64,000 bases of DNA from Limnomonas spitsbergensis. Lineage: Eukaryota; Chlorophyta; Chlorophyceae; Chlamydomonadales. The position numbers and the translations under genes are program-made. The stretch lies in contig JAYJMM010000036.1 of NCBI GenBank assembly GCA_037349105.1, positions 930,001-994,000 on the forward strand, written 5' to 3'. This document shows, one piece after another, positions 21,501 through 33,500 of this stretch; within the stretch, counting starts at the first letter, position 1, and every line of letters begins with the position of its first letter. The notes beneath the pieces are model-generated. The model saw only the letters and a program-made list of their open reading frames with translations. It did no database searches and had not been told where the DNA came from.

Positions 21501-24500
21501 TGAATTGGTGATTGTGAGCATGGTACCATGGGCTAACCTGCTGTCTCAGCAAACTTTTTTTTGTAAGCATACCAGTTGAGGAGAAAAAGCAGGGCCATGC
21601 GTGGCAGGGAGGGGGGGCTAGTTCAGCAGGCCCTGCCCCTTAGGCTCATGGTTTTAGGCCTGTCAGGGTTTGGCCCTCATCGGCTCAGTCTTGGCTGCTC
21701 AGTGGCCTGCTATATATGTCCGTCTAGTGTGCACCAAGCTATACATTGAAAATAGTCTGGTGCACACTATCATATGCAAGGGTACAGGAGCATGTGATTG
21801 ATTTGTGAATGATGGTCATTGATAGCTAATGCAGGGGAGAGGGCACGGATCTGCCGAAAAAATATTGCAAAACTCTGAATCCTGTATCCCCCCGCGTATC
21901 CTGAGCCCGGAGCACGGTTTGTGTAACCAATCATGCTTCATGAATACATCCTTGGATTCCACTCCCACACCCTGAACCGTTTCCCTTGTTGACCCCTTCA
22001 ATTGATTTCCAAACCTTGAACCCGATCTCGAATTTCCCCTCCCTCTTTCCCCCCTCAAGACAATATCCTCCCAGCTGGACGTCCATGAACCCTGCTCCTT
22101 CTATACCCTCCTATCTCCCCTCTAGATCAGACTTTGCCAACTGGGCGTCCCTATACCTATTTATTTTCTCCCATTCTTATAATCCCCTTTCAGACCCTTC
22201 CAATTTCCAGTCTCTGAACCTTGTTTGCTCTCCTCCTTCTCCCTACCCCCTTCCAGACATGACCCTTTCAACTGGAAGTCTCTGAACCTTGTTTGCTCTC
22301 TTCCTTCTCCCTACCCCGTCCAGGCATGACCCTTTCAACTGGAAGTCTCTGAACCTTGTTTGCTCACCTCCTTCTCCCTACCCCCTTCCAGGCATGACCC
22401 TTCCAACTGGACGTCTCTGAACTCTGTTTCTTTTCCTCCTTCTCCTGACGCCCTTCCAGACATGACCCCTCCAACTGGACGTCTCTGAACCCTGTTTGCT
22501 CTCCTCCTTCTTCCTACCCCCTTCCAGGCATGACCCTTCCAACTGGACGTCTCTGAACCCTGTTTCTTTTCCTCCTTCTCCTGACCCCCTTCCAGACATG
22601 ACTCCTCCAACTGGACGTCTCTGAACCCTGTTTGCTCTCCTACTTCTCCCTACCCCCTTCCAGACATGACCCTGTCAACTGTAGGTCTCTGAACCCTGTT
22701 TGATCTCCTCCTTCTCCCTTCCCCCTTCTAGGCAGGACCCTTTCAACTGGACGTCTCTGAACGACACATTCTACCGAGTGGCATACGATGTGTTTAAGCA
22801 GTCCGAGGCCATCTACAATATGCAGCTAGTCCCCAATGGCATCATCATGAGCCTGATTCCGATAGAAGGTGGGCTGAGTGTGATGACCTGTTGATGTCGA
22901 TAGTAGGTTCATGGATTTCGACCCCACATTTATGACGAGACCCCACACTCTTGGTGGCCTCTTGCCCTTAACCCTAAACCCTAAACCCTCAACCCTAGTC
23001 GAAGTGGTTTAGCTGTGGAGTGGTTGCCCGATCAGGAACACAAGTGGCTGTTTCTCTTTTGGGCATGGATGAAGCGCTGGGGGGGGGGGGGGCTGCTTCG
23101 GCACATGTTTTCAACATGAATGCAGACTGGGGATTTTGAAAGGAGTTCAGGCCATCTCATCTCACGCTTGATAAGAAACCCATAGCCATCTCTGTCACCA
23201 TTCATACAAGTGTGAGCAGGGGTCACACTTGTGAGCCTGCTTTTCTGGGGGGCTGGAACAGGGGGACTGCCACTGGGAGACTAGGTGCGCAGACGTTTCC
23301 TCACTTTTTCTCATGGGGAGGAATGAATCTCAATGCGCACTTTAGGATCACAGCTTCAGCGCAGAGCTTAGCTTCAACTGCAGACCAATGTGAGTGCCTC
23401 GTCCACATAGCCTCCGTGAATTCCCTGTTTTCCTAAAGCTGCAATAAGTGGCTCCTTCCTCAAGCTGTTTTCCTGGAGCTGTTATCCTGGAGCTGTTTTC
23501 CTGGAGCTGTTTTCCTGAACCTTCAATAAGGGCCTGACGGACCTGCTCCACATTTGCACACCCGTGTGTGCAGGGTTTGAAGGGACGATCTCTCTGGACG
23601 TGCTCGTGAGTCCCAATTTCCGGCCGAGCGTCCTGGCGACTATCAAAGCGGACACGATACTCATGCAGGGGCCCAGCATGCTGCAAGTCGTGAGTGTGTT
23701 GGCTGGGGGGCTGGGTCACTATACTCATGGAGGGGCCCAGCATGCTGCAAGTTGTGAGTGTGCTGGCTGGGGGGCTGGGTCACTATACTCATGCAGGGGC
23801 CCAGCATGCTGCAAGTTGACAGTGTGCTGGCTGGGGGTCTAGGTCACTATACTCATGCAGGGCTCCAGCATGCTGCAAGTTGTGAGTGTGTTGGCTAGGG
23901 GTCTGGGTCACTATACTCATGCAGGGGCCCAGCATGCTGCAAGTTGTGAGTGTGCTGGCTGGGGGTCTGGGTCACTATACTCATGCAGGGGCCCAGCATG
24001 CTGCAAGTTGTGAGTGTGCTGGCTGGGGGTCTAGGTCACTATACTCATGCAGGGCTCCAGCATGCTGCAAGTTGTGAGTGTGTTGGCTAGGGGTCTGGGT
24101 CACTATACTCATGCAGGGGCCCAGCATGCTGCAAGTTGTGAGTGTGCTGGCTGGGGGGCTGGGTCAATATACTCATGCAGGGGCCCAGCATGCTGCAAGT
24201 TGTGAGTGTGCTGGCTGGGGGTCTAGGTCACTATACTCATGCAGGGCTCCAGCATGCTGCAAGATGTCAGTGTGCTGGCTGGGGGGCTGGGTCACTATAC
24301 TCATGCAGGGGCCCAGCATGCTGCAAGTTGTCAGTGTGCTGGCTGGGGGGCTGGGTCATTATACTCATGCAGGGGCCCAGCATGCTGCAAGTCGTGAGTG
24401 TGCTGGCTGGGGGGCTGGGTCACTATACTCATGCAGGGGCCCAGCATGCTGCAAATTGTCAGTGTGCTGGCTGGGGGGCTGGGTCACTATACTCATGCAG

Positions 24501-27500
24501 GGCTCCAGCATGCTGCAAGTTGACAGTGTGCTGGCTGGGGGTCTAGGTCACTATACTCATGCAGGGCTCCAGCATGCTGCAAGTTGTGAGTGTGTTGGCT
24601 AGGGGTCTGGGTCACTATACTCATGCAGGGGCCCAGCATGCTGCAAGTTGTGAGTGTGCTGGCTGGGGGTCTAGGTCACTATACTCATGCAGGGCTCCAG
24701 CATGCTGCAAGTTGTGAGTGTGCTGGCTGGGGGTCTGGGTCCCTATACTCATGCAGGGGCCCAGCATGCTGCAAGTTGTGAGTGTGCTGGCTGGGGGTCT
24801 AGGTCACTATACTCATGCAGGGCTCCAGCGTGCTGCAAGTCGTGAGTGTGCTGGCTGGGGGTCTGGGTCACTATACTCATGCAGGGGCCCAGCATGCTGC
24901 AAGTTGTGAGTGTGCTGGCTGGGGGTCTGGGTCACTATACTCATGCAGGGGCCCAGCATGCTGCAAGTTGTGAGTGTGCTGGCTGGGGGTCTAGGTCACT
25001 ATACTCATGCAGGGCTCCAGCATGCTGCAAGTTGTCAGTGTGCTGGCTGGGGGGCTGGGTCACTATACTCATGCAGGGGCCCAGCATGCTGCAAGTTGTC
25101 AGTGTGCTGGCTGGGGGGCTGGGTCATTATACTCATGCAGGGGCCCAGCATGCTGCAAGTCGTGAGTGTGCTGGCTGGGGGTCTAGGTCACTATACTCAT
25201 GCAGGGGCCCAGCATGCTGCAAGTTGTGAGTGTGCTGGCTGGGGGTCTAGGTCACTATACTCATGCAGGGGCCCAGCATGCTGCACGTTGTGAGTGTGCT
25301 GGCTGGGGTCTAGGTCACTATACTCATGCAGGGGCCCAGCATGCTGCAAGTTGTGAGTGTGCTGGCTGGGGGGCTAGGTCACTATACTCATGCAGGGGTC
25401 CAGCTTGCTGCAAGTTGTGAGTGTGCTGGCTGGGGGTTTAGGTCACTATACTCATGCAGGGCTCCAGCATGCTGCAAGTTGTGAGTGTGCTGGCTGGGGG
25501 TCTAGGTCACTATACTCATGCAGGGGCCCAGCATGCTGCAAGTCGTGAGTGTGCTGGCTGGGTGTCTGGGTCACTATACTCATGCAGGGGCCCAGTATGC
25601 TGCAAGTCGTGAGTGTGCTGGCTGGGGGGCTGGGTCACTATACTCATGCAGGGGCCCAGCATGCTGCAAGTCGTGAGTGTGCTGGATGGGGGTCTAGGTC
25701 ACTATACTCATGCAGGGGCCCTAAACCCTAAACCCTAAACCCAGCAAGTTGTGAGTGTGCTGGCTGGGGGTCTGGGACTGAGTGTTCTGGTTGGAAAGGT
25801 GAGGGGCAGGGAGGCTAGAGCAGAGTTTACTGCCGCTAGGAGGGACTTCCAATTCCATAAACGGTCTCGGTACGGACGCGGCCATGGCCCATGCAACACT
25901 GCCTTCCTGACCCTCACGCCCTTGGGGGCGTAGTTATATTTTTTACGTTTGAGGGATGGCAGTGGTTGGGGGATCTATCTGGGGTGGAGGGCCGAAAGTT
26001 TAGGGTTAACAGTCTGTAGGGTGGTGTGTGCTGCAGTCGAGACTTAATGCTGCGAGTGTCGAAGACAGCTACAGCCTGCTCCTGTCCCAGCTGTGCTGCT
26101 GGTGCTCGGCCCGACTGTCCTTCATTCCCTTGCACTGTCGGCGCTAAATTGTGATTTAAGCTTTTGAGGGAAACAATTCAGCTCCAAAAGTTCTATACAC
26201 CGTCCCCGAGGACAGGAGCTCCTACACATACTCATAAAGTGATGGACATGCCAGCATTACAGCCAGCCAGCCAGCATTACCGGACTGTATCATGCCCCCT
26301 GATCTGTGCCCCACTCCCTCTCTGATGCATAGGGCGTGTACGGCCTCATCGGGCGCATTCCAGTCTTCATCGAGGACGTGGAGGCCAATGAGACGTTTGG
26401 GTTTTATCGTGATGAGACGGGGCCGCCCACCTGGGGGCTGTTTAAGAATGGCACCTACAACAAAGGGACATTTGACCGTGAGTCAGGGCGGCTGGGCGCA
26501 GCTGGTTGGGAAGCGGCCATGTGCAACCTGTGAGGGAGCTGTGGGCTAGTCAGAGGCCGAGTCTTGCATGTCTCCGGTCTCTGAGCTGTAGCATGCTCCT
26601 CTTCTCAACGCTGTATCCCGCTCCTTGTTCATGCGCTGTGCATGTGTTTCTTTTTTTGTGACTCAGCTACATATCAGCTACAACCGGGCTTGCCACCAGA
26701 GGCCCCAGGTGTGGCCAGCGATGCTGCTTGGGCCGCCGGCTGTTGGCCGGTCCAAGTTTGGTCCCTATCGGGCCTCTGAAGGCCGCGGGGCGGCCTACTG
26801 ATGGTGGCCCCATGGCCGAAAAACAACACTGGCTCAGTAGCCTGCTTCTAGTCAATATGCTGTCGCCTGCTCCTCTTCTCTGCGCTGTTGCCTGCTCCTT
26901 GTTCATGCACTGTGGCCGGCTTCTAGTCAATATGCTGTCGCCTGTTGACTTCGCATGTGTTGTACCCTGCGCTGTTCCGATTACGGTCCTTACGGTGGCT
27001 CAATTACGCGGTTGGGTTTCAGTCACCGTAATTTCAAGGAAAATCAGCTACTTTTACAAGTCATGGACAGTACCAGTAATTACACCATTTCTGAATGCCG
27101 GCGCAATTGCACAGCACTGTTGTACCATGCCCCCATCCAATGTGATTAACCTGCTCTTCGTGAATGTGCCTCCAGGGGATCTTTATGCGCCTAACCAAGG
27201 CAATTGCAACGTGAGCCTCTGCTACCGGAACGCAACACGAGCCAAGGTAGGGATCCTGAGCCTATGCCACAATTAGTGTGCCAGGGCAGATCTGGGGCCA
27301 CCTTTTTTCCCTCTGTGATCGGAGGGCACATTTCCCATCCCATTGAATACATACCCCACAGAGCTCGTGATTCAAACCGCTGTTTTCATTCTCGCATCAC
27401 AATGTCTGGTCCTATGCATGATTGGCTGCTTGCCTTAAGCTAGGATCATATTTGAATAAGGATTTCCCCCCTCTTCTCTTCCGTCACTTCCTCCTGCCCT

Positions 27501-30500
27501 CCCTCCCGGCCATGCCTGCAGCTCTGGGGCCTGGCCTCCGTTCTCGTGGGGTGGGAGGAAGCCAAGCAGCTGACTGGCCTCTATAACCTTTGCAGCCAGT
27601 ATGGTGAGAGAAGGGTGTGGGGAGGGAGGGAGGGAAAGGTGTTGGGTGGGAGGGAGGGAAGGGTGTAGGGAGATAGGAAGGGAAGGGTGTAGGGAGGGAG
27701 GAAAGGAAGGGTGTAGGGAGGGAGGAAGGGAAGGGTGTGGGGAGGGAGGAAGGGAAGGGTGTAGGGAGGGAGGAAGGGAAGGGTGTGGGGAGGGAGGAAG
27801 GGAAGGGTGTAGGGAGGGAGGAAGGGAACGGTGTGGGGAGGGAGGAAGGGAAGGGTGTGGGGAGGGAGGAAGGGAAGGGTGTGGGGTGGGAGGAAGGGAA
27901 GGGTGTAGGGAGGGAGGAAGGGAAGGGTGTGGGGAGGGAGGAAGGGAAGGGTGTGGGGAGGGAGGAAGGGAAGGGTGTGGGGAGGGAGGAATGGAAGGGT
28001 GTGGGGAGGGAGGAAGGGAAGGGTGTGGGGATGGAGGAAGGGGAGGGTGTGGGGAGGGAGGAAGGGAAGGGTGTGGGGAGGGAGGAAGGGAAGGGTGTGG
28101 GGAGGGAGGGAAGGGTATGGAGTGTGGGCAGGGAGGAAGAGAAGGGTGTGGGGATGGAGGAAGGGAAGGGTGTGGGGAGGGAGGAAGGGAAGGGTGTGGG
28201 GAGGGAGGAAGGGAAGGGTGTGGGGAGGGAGGGAAGGGTATGGAGTGTGGGGAGGGGGGGAGGGAAGGGTGTGGGGAGGGAGGAAGGGAAGGGTGTAGGG
28301 AGGGAGGAAGGGAAGGGTGTGGGGAGGGAGGAATGGAAGGGTGTGGGGAGGGAGGGAAGGGTGTGGGGAGGGAGGGAGGGAAGGGTGTAGGGAGGGAGGA
28401 AGGGAAGGGTGTGGGGAGGGAGGAAGGGAAGGGTGTGGGGAGGGAGGAAGGGAAGGGTGTCGTGAGGGAGGGAGGGGAGGGTGTGGGTAGGGAGGAAGGG
28501 AAGGGTGTGGGGAGGGAGGGAGGGAAGGGTGTGGGGAGGGAGGAAGGGAAGGGTGTGGGGAGGGACGAAGGGAAGGGTGTGGGGAGGGAGGGAGGGAAGG
28601 GTGTGGAGTGTGGGGGTGCCCAGGGAGGGAGGAAGGGAAGGGTGTGGGGAGGGAGGAAGGGAAGGGTGTGGAGTGTGGGGGTGCCTAGGGAGGGAGGAAG
28701 GGAAGGGTGTGGGGAGGGAGGAAGGGAAGGGTGTGGAGTGTGGGGGTGCCTAGGGAGGGAGGAAGGGAAAGGTGTGGAGTGTGGGGTGCCTAGGGAAGGA
28801 TGAAGGGAATGGTGTGGGGAGGGAGGAAGGGAAGGGTGTGGAGTGTGGGGGTGCCTAGGGAGGGAGGAAGGGTAGGGTATGGGGAGGGAGGAAGGGAAGG
28901 GTGTGGAGTGTGAGGGTGCCTAGGGAGGGAGGAAGGGAAGGGTGTGGGGAGGGAGGAAGGGAAGGGTGTGGGGAGGGAGCAAGGGAAGGTCGTGGGGTTT
29001 GAGGGAGGGAAGGGTGTTGAGTGTAAGGGTTCCTAGCGAGGGAGGACGGGAAGGGTGTGGGGAGGGAGTAAGGGAAGTGTGTAAGGGGGGAGGAAGAGAA
29101 GGGGTGTGGGGGTGTGAGGGTGCATAGGGAGGGAGGAAGGGAAGGGTGTGGGGTGGGAGGAGGGGAAGGGTATGGGGGTGTCCAGGGAGGGAGGAAGGGA
29201 AGGGTGTGGGGTGGGAGGAGGGGAAGGGTATGGGGGTGTCCAGGGAGGGAGGAAGGGAAGGGTGTGGGGAGGGAGGAGGGGAAGGGTGTGGGGGTGTCCA
29301 GGGAGGGAGGAAGGGAAGGGTGTGGGGAGGGAGGAGGGGAAGGGTGTGGGGTGTCCAGGGAGAGAGGAAGGGAAGGGTGTGGGGACTGTGGGGGTGTCCA
29401 GAGAGAGAGGAAGGGAAGGGTGTGGGGAGGGAGGAGGGGAAGGGTGTGGGGTGTCCAGGGAGAGAGGAAGGGAAGGGTGTGGGGACTGTGGGGGTGTCCA
29501 GAGAGAGAGGAAGGGAAGGGTGTGGGGAGGGAGGAGGGGAAGGGTGTGGGGGTGTGGGATACCCGGGGAGGGATGAAGGGAAGGGAAGGGTGTGGGTATG
29601 AGGATGCCCAGGGAGGGAGGATGGATGCAGGCTGCCGTGGCAGGTTGGATATGTTGGGAGATGGATTCTCCTGAAATCAGATGATCCACACTTTTCTTAG
29701 TCGATAGGGATCGTCTTATGAGGAGTCCATGCGGGCTGCCGTGGCAGGTCGGATATGGCCAGCATGGATCTTCTCAGCGCTGATACCTTGTAGCCCGGCA
29801 GGATGATATAAAGCATGCATGTTACATTTACTTGCACGCCTGCCTGCACACCCACATCTGCCCCCACGCTAGGAAGGGAGCGGAAATCCTGTTCTGCCAT
29901 GATCTGTGTATTGGGTCCAGGCTCCCAGCCTCCTTGTGCTGGTATCCATCTGATTGCATCAACCTTCCATATGTTGTTCATTTATACCTCCCCCTCCCCA
30001 TTGTTCTCTTGTCACATGATGCCCCCCTGAATTCTTCCAGCCCCGAATGCTCCCCCGTCATAAATCACATATAGTTGACAGATTCAGCCCTAGACCCGCA
30101 ACCCTTTACCCTCAGCGCTTGTCCCCTAACCCCAAACCCTACCTCCCCCCTGCCCCCCCCCCCCCCCATGGCAGACTTCATTATGACATACACAAACCAG
30201 TACGGCGTCCCGAATGTTCCGATTGCCGGGTGCAGTGATCTGAGGAAAATCCCAACCAACATCACCTCATCCAGGGGGGGCATCGTCTATAATGGCACAA
30301 TCGGCCCAGACACATTGAATGACTTCCTGTTCAGGTGTGGCAGGTGAGAGGGGCAGATGAGGGGGGCAGATGAGGGGGGCAGGTAACGGAAGGGCTGACA
30401 GGGCGGATGTTGTTTAATGTTATCTGACCAGTCGAGCGCTCAGAATACAAAATGCTTGTCCCCCCTTCCCCCATCTCCCCTTGCAGGGATCCCATTAAAG

Positions 30501-33500
30501 TGAACATCCATGCCCTGAACAACGAGTGGAGGCTCTGGGTTGTCGACTCGCGGGGATGGGAGCCTGATTGGGTGCGCCCGCTGATAGTTGTGGTGGTCAT
30601 TGTTGTCTTAATCTTCACATTCATGGTGAGAGCAGGGCTGGGGAGAGGTGAGATGTCGGCATGGTGAGCACGGGGGGGGGGGGACGGGAGATGTCGGCAT
30701 TGTCACGAAGGCCAGGCCTCTTGTCCAGGGAGCTCGCCCACCCGACGGCGGTCATAATCCTTTTTTTGATGCATCGGGATGGGAGCCGGATTGGGGGCGC
30801 CCGCTAATAGCAGTGGTGGTCATCGTTCTCTTAATCTTTCATGGTGACAGCACTAGAGCAGGGGAGGGAGGGGGGAGAGGGGGGAGGGGAGGGAGGGGAG
30901 AGGGGAGGGGGGTGAGGAGGGGAGGGGAGGGAGGAGGGGAGGAGGGGAGGGGAGGGAGGAGGGGAGGGAGGGAAGGGGAGAGGGGAGAGGGGGGAGGAGG
31001 GGAGGGGAGGGAGGAGTGGAGGGGAGGGAGGAGGGGAGGGGGGGGAGGAGGGAGGGGGGAGGGAGGAGGGGGGGGGGGGGAGGGAGGAGGGAGGGGGGGG
31101 AGGAGGGGAGGGGGGGGAGGAGAGGAGGGGGGGGAGGAGGGGGAGGAGGGGAGGGGGGAGGGAGGATGGGAGGGGGGAGGGAGGAGGGGAGGGGGGGGAG
31201 GAGGGGAGGGGGGGGAGGAGGGGAGGGAGGGGGAGGAGGGGAGGGAGGAGGGGAGGGGGGGGAGGAGGGGGGGGGGGGGGAGGAGGGGAGGGGGGGAAGG
31301 AGGGGAGGAGGGAGGGGGAGGAGGGGAGGGGAGGGGAGGGGAGGGGGGGGAGGAGGGGAGGGGAGGGGAGGGGAGGGGAGGGGAGGGAGGAGGGGAGGGG
31401 GGGGAGGAGGGGAGGGGAGGGGAGGGGAGGGGAGAGGGGGGAGATCAGCGTTTATTTTAGTACGGCCATTACTGGGTCGATGGGGACCAGACCTTGACCG
31501 ACCTATGGCCGGTGGCCCCAGCAGGAGGGCTTGCTGCACCAGGCCCTCACGGCCGAAGGCCGTGATGTAGCTGAATTGTAGCTTAGGCACTCTAAAATAA
31601 TCAGTGTAGGAGATGTCGACATTGTCACGATGGCCAGGCCTCTTATCTAGGCAGCTCGTCCAGCCACCCGTCGGCGGTCCTAATCTACTTTTGGATACAT
31701 GCATCTACTTGGGCATGGGCATGGTCGGGGGCACCGCTTGTGATAGAGCCTTTCTGTCAGGCAGGTGCATGGTGCTTGTTGAGCCATGTCACAGATGTCC
31801 CCCTTTGACACCGATCCTAGGTGATTGGCCAGTTGCTCCTTATGTGTCTTGTGTGAGTGATCCTTTGTGACTCATGCTGTCAAGCGTGATCGTTTCTGTC
31901 TCATGAGTCCATGAGTCACAAAATGATCACGCAGGCAAGTTTGTGTTTGTGGATTTTTGGTGTTTTGGTTGTAAGTCCAGCAGGTTATCACCTTTGATGC
32001 ATGGGACATACGCCCGCATGTACAACCCAGTACAAGCATATACAAAAACCTTCGTCACTAAAAGTGACGACTTCACCGCTGAGAAAGAGTGGGTTGAACA
32101 GGCCTGGCCTCAATCAGGACCCACCCAGATGAGCCTGGTGCATGTGTGCTGGTAGTGTAAGTGTGATGTAGTGCCTTGTCTAAGTGTGATTTGGTACATG
32201 ACGCAAGTGTGATTTAGCGTATGGTGCATGTTAGATGTAGTGCATGGTGCAAGTGTGATCTAGTGCATGGGGCAAGTGTGATATATTGCATGGGGCAAGT
32301 GTGATCTAGTGCATGGGGCAAGTGTGATGTACTTTCCTACTGCCAGTGTGATGTACTTCCTACTGCCAGTGTGATGTCCTTCCCACTGCCAGTGTGATGT
32401 AATTCCTACTGCCAGTGTGACGTACTTCCTACTGCCAGTGTGACGTACTTCATACTGCCAGTGTGACGTACTTCCTACTGCCAGTGTGATGTGGTGCCTC
32501 ATGCAGGTGTGATGTAGCAACTGCTGAATGTGTGATATGGTACCTGCTGCTACAAAGCTTGCTTCATCAAATTTAAGCTTGTAAAAATGATCATACAAGG
32601 GTGGGCCGAGGCAGCGTCTTTTTGAATTCGATTTCGAATGAATGTGCAGATCATGCTTGTCATGGCTTCGAACATGGAAGCACACATCCTGCTGGAGGAG
32701 CAGATGGCAGTCAACTCGCGGCTGAAGGAGACCAAGGCGGTGCTTGTGGGTGAAAAGAACATCACGGATGCGCTCATCAAGAGGCAGCTCAACCTGATCT
32801 CCTGTTTTGCTGGTGGGTAAGGGTTTAGGGCTAAGGGTATACTATAGGATCTCCTGTTTTGCTGGTGGGTAGGGGTTTAGGGCTAAGGGTATACTATAGG
32901 ATCTCCTGTTTTGCTGGTGGGTAGGGGTTTAGGGCTAAGGGTATACTATAGGATCTCCTGTTTTGCTGGTGGGTAGGGGTTTAGGGCTAAGGGTATACTA
33001 TAGGATCTCCTGTTTTGCTGGTGGGTAGGGGTTTAGGGCTAAGGGTATACTATAGGATCTCCTGTTTTGCTGGTGGGTAGGGGTTTAGGGCTAAGGGTAT
33101 ACTATAGGATCTCCTGTTTTGCTGGTGGGTAGGGGTTTAGGGCTAAGGGTATACTATAGGATCTCCTGTTTTGCTGGTGGGTAGGGGTTTAGGGCTAAGG
33201 GTATACTATAGGATCTCCTGTTTTGCTGGTGGGTAGGGGTTTAGGGCTAAGGGTATACTATAGGATCTCCTGTTTTGCTGGTGGGTAGGGGTTTAGGGCT
33301 AAGGGTATACTATAGGATCTCCTGTTTTGCTGGTGGGTAGGGGTTTAGGGCTAAGGGTATACTATAGGATCTCCTGTTTTGCTGGTGGGTAGGGGTTTAG
33401 GGCTAAGGGTATACTATAGGATCTCCTGTTTTGCTGGTGGGTAGGGGTTTAGGGCTAAGGGTATACTATAGGATCTCCTGTTTTGCTGGTGGGTAGGGGT

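Larger units (their letters stand above)
19701..30625 (+). other. Kinase gene exons 3-11: CHASE-type extracellular sensor and second membrane segment
   Basis: The nine exons form a region of about 330 residues between two membrane segments. CHASE landmarks: a helix-rich start, [18 protein letters not shown]; the loop [16 protein letters not shown] (exon 5); [10 protein letters not shown] then [10 protein letters not shown] (exon 6); [11 protein letters not shown] (exon 7); and [11 protein letters not shown] (exon 9). Bacterial and plant CHASE domains have the same series (P-x-G-I, G-P-x-x-L, G-x-x-G-R-x-P-V-F, F-W-G). N-glycosylation sequons are frequent (NWTS, NDTF, NETF, NGTY, NVSL, NATR, NITS, NGTI), which supports an outside location. 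Cysteines in CNVSLC and elsewhere could form disulphides. Exon 11 ends with EWRLWV, then [16 protein letters not shown], the second membrane segment. Confidence 0.85.

Noticed and set aside
23662..25731. Series of Cys/Trp/Gly-rich ORFs on the plus strand
   Set aside because: They are the three frames of the 64-bp intronic array. The flanking exons and phases show that this is intron.
26955..27149. 64-codon ORF with CSDYGPYGG and [11 protein letters not shown]
   Set aside because: It resembles an extracellular exon, but exons 7 and 8 join directly in phase (FDR then DLYAPNQ) and this segment cannot be inserted with good splice signals and phase.
27601..28803. 400-residue Gly/Glu/Arg repeat ORF
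   Set aside because: It starts inside a kinase exon and runs into a G-rich minisatellite with no stops. A good donor at 27604 ends the exon.
30648..31704. Large Gly/Glu and Pro-rich ORFs on both strands
   Set aside because: They result from the (GGGGA)n polypurine tract and have no protein character.
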